64,000 nucleotides of DNA. Source: Lepisosteus oculatus (taxonomy: Eukaryota > Chordata > Actinopteri > Semionotiformes > Lepisosteidae). The stretch covers positions 6,498,501-6,562,500 of the forward strand of contig NC_090714.1 in NCBI RefSeq assembly GCF_040954835.1, written 5' to 3'. The notes beneath the pieces are model-generated. The model was not told the origin of the DNA, searched no databases, and saw nothing but the letters and a program-made list of their open reading frames with translations. Below, in pieces: positions 55,081 through 64,000 of the stretch; position 1 is the stretch's first letter; each line of letters begins with the position of its first letter. Both the position numbers and the translations under genes were made by a program.

Positions 55081-58000
55081 TTAACATTAAACATTAAAAA
55101 CATTATAGCAAAGCCCCACACTGACTGCGGTCAGGAATATTTGATTCCTTTCCACAAAGCTTGGATTGGAACCCCTATCGCTGCGACCTGGAAGGCTTGC
55201 ACAATGCGCAACGCACAGCCAGTTGCAACGGAGCAGCTCTTCCTGCTGCGTGATGTTCCTACCCTGACGAAGAGGGATGCCTACCACTGCTGCAATCCAC
55301 GAGGGGAATGCCTCTAGAATCCTCCAAATGCTCGCTGCAGCACATTCAAGGACTATTTTTTAACAGTTTCTGGACTTGCAACAGGAACTCGCAACACTCC
55401 CTCAGCTTTTTAGTCAGTCATAGAGGCATAGATCTTGCCCTTTGCAGAACGCAAGAGACAGCACAGAAACAGGAGTTGGTCAAACGGAAGGGCAGGTGTC
55501 AACCGTCTAATGCAAGAGCGAGCAACTTGAGGAGTTGGCTGCTCTTCTCGCCCAATCTCAACACAGCGCCCCACCACTGCAAAGCCAACGTGTGAACGCA
55601 ACCCCTGACCCTCAACACGAGAATGTGTGACAGTGGGTCCCTCAGGGCCGTCTGCTTATGCCCAAGGCCAACGCATATTACCGATCACCTGTGTGAGAGG
55701 ATCTCAAGAGAATCGAGCACCTGCGGGATGAGTCTGAAGCCGGCCGATGTCAACCTCGGCTGCTACCGCATACCCACAGGTGACACGAGCAGAGGCACTT
55801 TGCCGTGGGCCGCGCTCAACACGTCTGGCAGGCCGGCAATGGCAGACAATAACTTGTTGGTACAGACGAAGTGTTCATAGCCAAAACTGGACTAAACGTA
55901 ATCTTATCTCAGTGGTTTCACAGATGCTACTTGCCATTAATCCTTGCATTATCTAACGTGAATGTGGGTCACCCAGTCTAGGACTACACCGCGCTGGTCT
56001 TAGGGGCAGCGTTTAATCTTCTCATCTTGAAATCTGACGGGTCATTTTGAGAAGGAGAGCCCAGAGCGGGGGAAGGCAGCAGGGCTGCAGGCAGTGGGCT
56101 CTGTTACTGCTCACCTCTCACAAAGTTATTCCCGAATCCTCCTTAAGTTGTGATGCTGGGAAGTATCAAAGAAAACAAACCCAAACCTATTAAAACGTGC
56201 TGATCGGCGGATCATTTGGTTTTTTCGGGGAGTTTTTCTCATTCGAGGTTCAGAAATGACCATTTTACGCCAATCTGTCGACCGGCTCCTGCTGCACAGA
56301 AAGCCAGGCTCAGTGCTGTGAGCCCTGGACTAGCAGGTAACATGAAGTAACAGTCAAGCCATGCAAAGCAGGTGCAGTGAAAGCAGACGGACCTGAACAG
56401 CCAGCCGGTTCACACAAACTCAAGATCACCCTGCTCTTCTGTTCCGGTCACACCTCTACTCCACTGAATCCGGCCTTTGGCAGTATTAAAGCCTTGCACC
56501 CCTTCCCTGCTTATAAATGACCTGTGTTCTTTTAACAGGCCGATAGACGGCACTTATTTATAAACTAAAAGAATGAATTCATCTCTGCTGCCCTGCAAGA
56601 GACTGCGGCTCAGTCCAGGGTGTACCCCGCTTTGCGCCTGTTGCTTGCTGGGACAGACTCGGTCCCCCACGACCCTGAACTGGATAAAGTCATTAGAAAA
56701 TGGATGTGTGGATGAATCTTCACTGGATCCAATGACCTCTGTGTAACACTTTGTTGCAGTTCCACATTTAACTCATTTACAGTTGCTTAATTTGTAAAGC
56801 TTTGTATACAATATAAGCCACCCATTCAAAACAGCACTTGCTAAGTTATTAAGACCTACAATCTTTTCTCTTTGTAATGCCTCTACAATGCCTTAGGTCT
56901 GACTGGAAAAGAATCACGCCCGCACTTAGCACAGGGCTGCCAAATCCTGCTCGCCAGATCACTTTCCTGCCCTAGCGTCGGCCACAAGGAGCAGACTGCA
57001 TAGCTGTGTTTCCACTGGAACTTGTAGGAATTTAGCTTTCAAAGCTTCAATATGTTTTGGCAGCTCCTCGAGCTTAAAGGTATCACAGCCTTCAACACAG
57101 CAAGCTTCCAAGAGCTGCTCAAGGCTGACCACATCCTGCTACTGGATTTCAATGAACGAACAGAATATCCCTTCTGCCAAAGCCGACCAGAATTCCCTCT
57201 CCGATGGAATGATTCCAGTGCAGGCACCTTTAACGCACTCAATCTAATCTACCCGAAATGTAATACTGGACGGAGATATGCAAACAGCAACAGAGTAACT
57301 TATGCTGTTATACATTAGGATAATTTAATCATATGCCCTTGGCTATCTCAAAGGTAAACCTGCTGTGCTGGCCAGAGAGAAAAACAGTTAATGTTTAAGT
57401 TTTCTGATTATTCATTCACCCAGAGTGTGGTAAACAAACCCAAGAGGTCACTCTCTCCCCCACTGAAGTGAGGCAGTGCGATATGCAAGTCTGTGGAAAC
57501 ACACTTGCCCCACACAAAGACCTGTTAGGCAACTGCCTCTGGATAATGTTCGTGTTTGTGACACAATGACATCGGGGTTTCAAACTGCAACAGAGCTGCC
57601 CTCCGCCCTGCAAATTCAGGCCTGTCTCCTGTAAGTCCACCACCGCTACTTCTCCCTCCCAGCCAGCTGTCAGCCAGAACACTTTTCCGACACTGCTGCT
57701 GTGTACTTTTCACATAAAGGAGAAGAAAAGAAACATTCACACAAGTCTGACAGTTTCGCTCTGAACGATCAAATTTCTAAAGGAGAAGTAGAACATTAAC
57801 AGGCATTCTTTCACTGAAACGTCACAAAACAGGACTCAGTTCTTTTAACCCTTAAAAACGACAAAAGTCTAAGAGGAAAATGTGGGGAAACGTGATCTGA
57901 TCCCCCCTATGTCGCAAGTCGTACGTACAACCATGCTGACCGAAAGATTTCTGATTCTCAACAAGGTGTTCTACTGCTAACTGCCACAATAAAGGCGAGT

Positions 58001-58157
58001 CAAGGTCAGGCCAAAAGGCCCGGTTCATAAACTTCATTCCAGACGAGGTCAAGCCTGGCGCTGAAAGCAAACTGTTCATCCGCACCATGGTGGCGTTGTG
58101 CATCACGAATTGGTATGAACATGAAACTGCAAAGCTCCATAGCTAGTACATTATCCG

Positions 58158-58262
58158 GGCAGCAGTGTTAAGAGTAAGTTGCAGGTTCAAATCCCATGTG
58201 GAGCACAGCTGTTGTACAGTAATTCACTCAGATTGCGGTCATAATCTGCTGTGTAAATGAGT
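58158..58262 (+). mobile_element. Decayed tRNA-derived SINE of a second family
   Basis: GCAGCAGTG, then TTGCAGGTTCAAATCCCATG with box B, then TGGAGCACAGCTGTTGTAC and GCTGTGTAAATGAGTA. This order fits a common fish tRNA-SINE with internal deletions. Box A is damaged. Confidence 0.55.
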
Positions 58263-58318
58263 AGTCTCTATGCTGTCATTGTAACACAATGACAGCATAG
58301 AGACTGTCATTGTGTTAC
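58263..58318. repeat. Three-part palindrome
   Basis: AGTCTCTATGCTGTCATTGT (58263-58282), loop AAC, then its exact reverse complement (58286-58305). Immediately after, 58306-58318 (GTCATTGTGTTAC) is the exact reverse complement of 58281-58293. Two nested perfect foldbacks share a middle segment. Confidence 0.95.
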
Positions 58319-59384
58319 AACACAAGGAAAAGTTCATTCCTGGTTAAAGAGTGGCTTAAAAAATATCGAGACTACGTATTCCCCGTCAGTACCAAAAACG
58401 TTCCAAATCACCGAAGATCTCGTGGTACTCTGTAGCACTGGCGTCACCTCGGGAACCAGTTATAAATGACCCAGAAGATTTCAAAACTAGTCCAGCTCAT
58501 GCAGACAATGATCACAGACCCAAGTCAGAAAAAAATTGGACTAAACCAAACGAAATCTTAACGCCTTTTTATTCACCCTCCCCAGGCCTGCAGTCTAAAA
58601 CACAGGTCTGCCACCGAGCCACATTCCTGCAGTGAATGGAGGGACGTTTATAAAAATGGATCTGTGACGTGAGAAGGAGCAGAAACCTTAAAAATGTGTG
58701 TTCAGCAAGTAACCAGGCTAGTCCCTTAACTTACAGCTCAGTTAAACTGAGAGCCAGAACCTACTGCTTTCTGGCGCTAAGGAGAGGCAGACCCCTAGTC
58801 TGTACCCTTGTCTCAGGTACTGGTACTGTACTTCGCTGCCTGGTTTATTCTCCCTGAACAACGCCAATAGAGCTCCCAGCAGCACAGCATTCAACGGGGG
58901 AAACCTGAGGCCGCCGGCGAGGCCAGTGGGAGGGCGCGAGACCGAAAACCTGCTCGAAACAACCAAGGGCCTTCCATGCCACAGCAAAATATCAAGTCAC
59001 TCAGGTGAGATTTCTCACAACGCGCGCACGCCCACCACCCCAGCGCTTTCGGGTCCCTCCCTCTCCCCGGCGGTGAGCACGACGCGGCCCGGCCCGTCCC
59101 CTCTGTCCGCCCGGAGCCGGCCGCACGGCTCCCCTCTCGGTACTCGGCTCGCTGGCGGGCTTCAAGCCCTTCTCCGTGGCTCCCCGAGCAAGGGATTGCG
59201 GGAGCAGCCAGCTCACAGCAGATTCCTGGTTTTAAACGAACGGCCTTGTCAGATCGTCACGAGGCACATTCCCACACGGCGACTCCCGGACCGCAGGGGT
59301 GAGGGAGGAGGACAGCTGCCCGGAGGCACACTGCTGTGCTGCTGGCAGCAGGAGGCGGACTTACAACACAAGGAAAAGTTCATT
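58315..59384. repeat. Exact 24-bp direct repeat about 1.05 kb apart
   Basis: 58315-58338 and 59361-59384 are identical (starts TTACAACACAAGG, ends AAAAGTTCATT). The first overlaps the end of the palindrome; the second abuts the AAT tail of SINE3 copy 5. Confidence 0.9.
58880..59330. promoter_or_regulatory. CpG-rich block, possible promoter
   Basis: A dense patch of CpG (strongest 59010-59170: GCGCGCACGCC, CGACGCGGCCCGGCCCG) in otherwise AT-rich DNA. On the plus strand a donor-like ACTCAG|GTGAGA lies at 59004. No RAB11FIP3 exon was identified inside it. It could be a promoter of RAB11FIP3, of a non-coding RNA, or just a GC-rich patch. Confidence 0.35.
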
Positions 59385-59391
59385 ACTTACA

Positions 59392-59431
<40 letters not shown>

Positions 59432-59992
59432 TGCTTACACTTATATAGCGCTTTTCTGGACACTCCACTCAAAGGGCTTTACAGGTAATGGGGATCCCCT
59501 CCACCACCACCAGTGTGCAGCCCCACCTGGATGATGCGACGGCAGCCATAGTGCACCAGTACACTCCCCACACACCAGCTCTCAGTGGGGAGGAGAACAG
59601 AGTGATGAAGCCAGTTCAGAGAGGGGGATTATTAGGAGGCCATGATTGGTAAGGGCCAACGGGAAATTGGCCAGGACACCGGGGTTACACCCCTACTCTT
59701 TTCGAGAAACGCCCTGGGATTTTTAATGACCACAGAGAGTCAGGACCTCGGTTTTACGTCTCATCCGAAGGACGGCGCCTGTTTTACAGTATAGTGTCCC
59801 CGTCACTATACTGGGGCATTAGGACCCACATGGACCGCAGGGTGAACGCCCCCTGCTGGCCCCACTAACACCTCTTCCAGCAGCAACCTTAGTTTTTCCC
59901 AGGAGGTCTCCCATCCAGGTACTGACCAGGCTCACACCTGCTGACCTTCAGTGGGTTGCCAGTTGTGAGTTGCAGGGTGATATGGCTGCTAG
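59392..59992 (-). mobile_element. 5S rRNA-derived SINE (SINE3-type), copy 5
   Basis: Near-complete minus-oriented copy with an AAT tract of about 12 units (59394-59431) as tail. The 5S-like head at 59990-59890 has GGTCAGTACCTGGATGGGAG. It has the longest tail of the five copies. Confidence 0.9.
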
Positions 59993-60318
59993 AATGCCCT
60001 CGCTTTGGAGACCAGGATCTGCCTGCTATTCTGGAGTCGGCGAAGCAGGCCTGCTTTCACCAGCTACAACCCCCAAGCAGGACAGCGAGCTTGCCCTACC
60101 CCAGACCGGCCGGCTTAACGCAGCCAAAACAATTCAAGCCGTTAGCGGCAACCTGCCATCATCCCTGAAATCCGAGGTGCAGAACTTCTGATGCGGCTCG
60201 CTTCTGAACAGGAGAGAATGGGGGGCTAGGCTACTTTTTTGGTCGCTTCTGGCGAGGATGACTGCATAAAATAAAGACTTCAAGATCTGGCGCAATCTGG
60301 TCAAAATAAATCACACGT

Positions 60319-60331
60319 GGGGGGGGGGGGG
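60319..60331 (+). repeat. G13 homopolymer
   Basis: Thirteen consecutive G. Likely length-variable and prone to sequencing error. Confidence 0.9.
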
Positions 60332-63043
60332 CGGCACCAGATTTTATTAAATGCGTGCCCAGGATATGCTCCTGTGACCCTATTTTGGATCAAGCGGGTA
60401 GCAGATAGATGGGATTTTATTAAACATTTTAACTAATATTCAGTTGGGAAGTGCGACTAATTCCAGCCCCACCATGGCCCCGCCTCACATTGAGGACAGC
60501 GGTTGAAAATGAAATGATCTCGCTACCCTTGCGGTTCTGCGAGGAGAATGGTGGGTGGGGAGTACTTCAATGAAGGGCCCAGGGCCAGCTGCACATAAAT
60601 CTCAATACCACACCTAACATTTGATTAAAAAAAAGAGAAAATAGGAAACACATGTGCTTTTTACACTATCCCCTCGAAAGATCTCACTCTAAAATCTACA
60701 GTCTGACTGAAAGCTGTTTGTTTCACCAGACAGTCTCTCAAAAGTTTTCAATTACGGAGACCTGGTTTTGAATTCAGTTTCGATCCCAACTTGCTTTTTT
60801 TGGGTTGGGGAATTCCAGGACCAGCGCAGGGACAGTGGAGATGGTCCACGTTTTCTTCCAGAGTGTGCCGGGAGCCAGCTGCGCTTCAGAACCGGGCTGG
60901 CCCACGGACACTGAAGCTAGCCACAGTGGTCCGCGTTACCACAGAACGCCAACTCACCCACCCGACAACAGAGGCGCTATTCAGTACACACGGTGCCGGT
61001 TGGCTACAGAACCAAGAGTCAAACCAGTGATGCCTGGATCTCAGAGCTCAGTCTGCATCCCAGACACACGACTTCCGTTCTGGTGCCTTCGGTTGCACCC
61101 ATGTGCGTACACCACACATCTGGATCAAATATGGCACAGCTGGGTCTCTGGGGCTCGGGACACAGGTGTTCAATTCTCCACCGCGTGAAGAGTTTTGGGA
61201 GTTACGGGACGTTCTTTTATTAAAATAGAAAGGTGCCTCATCAGACTACATAGCACCCCTCACTGAGGGCAGGATCAAGGCAAAACAGCCATCAAACCAG
61301 GCAGGGAGGATTTGCTTTCTTTTCTGTCCTGCTGCAGTGACACACAGCCCTGCTCTTCTCAGACAATGGGGCAGACGGGCCGGGTGAATGGGTGGTCAGC
61401 TGGCAGGACTGTCCCTCGTTCGGGGGGGACACTGCAGCCACCACACCACCTCAGGCTGGTGCGTGCTGGGGCCCCCTCCTCCCTGAAAAGGGGGGGAGGA
61501 TTCGGTGGAAAATGGTTTAGTGATCTCTCTGGAATCCGTACGAGCCCATAACCCTCTTTGCCCTCTTGTCCAAGGTAGACAGGAGAGATCCACCTGTCTG
61601 TCCCTGGTCATTAGCATCTACACGCAACTCAGATTATGGAAAAACCACCAAGTGTACAAACAGAATTAATCCAATTCACTACCAAGTAAACAGAGCATTC
61701 GATTCAATCCGGATGCTAGCGTGCTTGCATGAAAAACAAAATCTGCTCTGGCCACATTAATCTGAGTCCGAGTCCTTGAGGACCTATGGATCTGAATCAA
61801 ATTCGCTGCTCCACCCCGGACATCTGTGGGGCTGTGGGCTGGTGATCAGTTTTGCAGTGTAAATATCCGTTTCTCTGTGCTGTATCATAAAACCCTTGGG
61901 CATCCCTAGATATGACGAAAGAACAGAAACACGACCGACAAGTTGGGTTTGTCAAAGGATCATAAATCTATTTTGGAACACTGTTAAATCTCAAGCATGT
62001 ACATCAGCATCAATAAATTCTCTCCTTTATTATGTCACTATTAACCAAAGTAAAATGCTGCTCACAATGAAAGTCCTCAATAAAATGCTGATCATGAGTA
62101 AACATTGACCAGTATACAACTAACACATTAACTGTAACGAAATCTATCATATCTAATGCACAAGTTCCTTATTGCTTGTCTCCAATTTCAATAGATTAGA
62201 ATATCTAGTTCAAGATGCCCACAGAGACCTTACATTTTTCCCCCCAACAACCCATAATTAAGCCATGTACAATTCTCGCCGTTCACCAGCAAGAAAAGAC
62301 TGTTAAAATAGGCAGATGTAAATTAACCCTTCATTTTGAAAAGGATCAGAGTGGTGAGATGAATCCCCTGAAATTCTCCACTTTCTAGGTGCAGTACGAT
62401 GCACAGACTTAACTAGTTTGGCTTTTCGGCTCTGCAATTTGAAAGGATTAGTCGCTTTTCGAATCGCGCATTACTCCTATAATTAAGTCTCAAACAGGAT
62501 AATGGATAAATCTGATAACCCTGACATTTAAATCACTGTAGTTATTACTTAGTGTATGACTGGTTACAGTTAAGGCAGTTATTAGCAGTTTCTGTCCAAT
62601 TCATCTTGCTTCACGAGACAGGAGTGGGTTTTCGGCTTAGTAATATAGTGTCCTATGGCTGTCAAGGACACTGAATAAATATCACCAAAGAAACTGATTA
62701 GCAGAAGTCACAAAACTCCAATTATTGTAGCCAGCATGTATTAGTGTAAAGAGGAGCATAAGGTAAGTTATAAAAGGAGAGAGCAGCTCACATGATATAG
62801 TAAATTTTGGATAAGCTGTGGGGCAGGCCTGAAGGTTAAAAACGTGTCACGTAGGGACACTGTGTCCAGAAGGCTTGATGAGGATACAATTAAGTGGCTG
62901 AAAAAATCATTTTTTCAGGGGTTTGTCCATTGTTGTGCCTTTTGGAAACTGCTGGGTTTCTATTATTGCCACTGTTCACATCTAAAAGTCGACTTTCTTT
63001 TGACCTGTTCAGAAAAAGGAGCACTTCCAGCTCATTTAATTAT

Positions 63044-63318
63044 AACATCACTTTATTAACCCTTTACAATTTCTTGCATTAGGAATTTGTCCTTTTGCAG
63101 ACCCCAGCTTGCTCTCCATGAGCCACACAGACAGGGAGAGAGGCTTGGGGTCAGAGCACAGGGTCAGCTATTGTACAGCACCCCTGGAGCAGCTGGGGTT
63201 AAGGGTCTTGCTCGGGGGCCCAACGGAGTAGGAGTCCTCTGCCGGCCGTGGAATTTGAACCGGCAACCTTTAGGCCACAGGCACAGATCCTTAGCCACAG
63301 AGCCACCGCTCCGCTCAG
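63044..63318 (-). mobile_element. tRNA-derived SINE, copy C
   Basis: Minus-oriented relative of copies A and B. The head near 63318 carries GGTGGCTCTGTGGCTAAGG; box B is altered to GGTTCAAATTCC and a few extra bases separate the boxes. The 3' end is TAATAAAGTGATG-like at 63044-63060. Confidence 0.87.
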
Positions 63319-64000
63319 TAAATTATACCTTTACTTCAAAAAAAAAAGAGTGGATGAAAAAAGTTCAGTTTTAATCCTATAGGAAAATTTCAAGAAGGGG
63401 AAAAAAATAATCTAGCAGGCTGTGCAGTTTGATCCACATTTCTCATCTCAAAGCGCTGCTCTCGTGCTGTGCCAGGGGAGGATGAAACCACGGAGGTTTT
63501 AGGGCTGTACCCTTAGGAAACGGCCTAACCCGAGAGGCAAGGCAAACCACAAAAGAGCACAGAGGGCAGCCTTTCCGAAACTACGCCAGCCCTGTTTCAG
63601 TGAAACTCATCACAGCTGATGGTTCTGAGGTCCTGCACGCAACCTCCCTGGCCAAGGTTAGAAACCAGGTGTGACTTTCACTCTGGGCACTGAGGCATAA
63701 CGCAAAACTGAAGATCAGAAAATCGGTCTTGGCCACAGGATCCCATCCCACCAGTACAAATATCTGCACAGAAAGGTCACTAGCTGGAGGCCAGTTCTGG
63801 GATCTAACTACGCCCTGAGCAGGCGCATCTTCCTGTCCGCAGATGTCCCTTAATTCCAAAACCTCCAGCCCAGCTGTTACACCCCCCCTTAAAAAGATCC
63901 TTGCAGTTTCCTTGCCAACCCCTGAGCTGCAGATCAGCGGTTATTAAAAAAAATCACATACGATTTGCTCTCCCACCCCAGCCCGTGTTTCCAGGAGAGT
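63319..64000. other. Right-edge sequence
   Basis: About 0.7 kb of unique sequence. No repeat or exon recognised. Confidence 0.5.

Larger units (their letters stand above)
41597..64000 (-). other. Presumed RAB11FIP3 first intron or upstream flank
   Basis: 22 kb in which no RAB11FIP3 exon was recognised, although the protein needs an upstream exon ending in phase 0 (the EF-hand Q|VKDL junction). It contains SINE3 copies 3-5, tRNA-SINE copies B and C, a decayed tRNA-SINE, an L2/CR1 LINE end, a CpG-rich block near 59.0 kb and a G13 run at 60319-60331. Stretches 43.5-47.2, 49.3-54.8 and 60-63 kb show nothing recognisable. Confidence 0.5.

Overview
The window is vertebrate nuclear DNA. It has small phase-matched exons with GT/AG borders, long introns and several families of dispersed retroposons. 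Two genes are recognised by protein sequence, RAB11FIP3 and TELO2. A third, unidentified two-exon gene lies between them. All three are on the minus strand. The repeats (5S rRNA-derived SINE3-type elements with AAT tails, tRNA-derived SINEs, L2/CR1-clade LINE 3' ends, a hAT-type miniature element) fit a ray-finned fish, perhaps a non-teleost such as gar or bowfin. The species is an inference from repeat style and was not tested.

Layout from left to right. Positions 269-3543 hold the first four coding exons of TELO2 (TTT complex, PIKK maturation); the rest of the gene lies to the left of the window. Positions 5753-6760 hold a small gene with two coding exons that join in phase (208 aa), which I cannot name. 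After about 5.6 kb of intergenic sequence and RAB11FIP3 3' UTR, positions 12359-41596 hold fourteen RAB11FIP3 exons. They join without a phase break into 548 codons, running from the end of the EF-hand region, through acidic and serine-rich segments and a long coiled coil, to the C-terminal Rab11-binding domain. The exon or exons 5' of 41596, encoding the N-terminus and the rest of the EF-hands, were not found up to 64000. The right-hand 22 kb therefore looks like first-intron or upstream sequence made mostly of repeats and unique non-coding DNA.

Points of most interest: (1) a possible alternative first exon of RAB11FIP3 at 32704-32733, whose ATG, good Kozak context, donor and phase would give a short isoform without EF-hands; (2) a 96-nt CxxC exon and a 36-nt micro-exon in RAB11FIP3, the former resembling RAB11FIP4; (3) five copies of a 5S-derived SINE, four of which carry a CTCF-like core; (4) a complete 338-bp hAT-type element with a perfect 8-bp target duplication; (5) a 41-bp minisatellite of about 28 units in a RAB11FIP3 intron; (6) a three-part palindrome at 58263-58318 that looks like a template-switch scar, followed by a 24-bp sequence repeated exactly 1 kb away; and (7) the unidentified gene itself. 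No prokaryotic, CRISPR or phage-like system is present.
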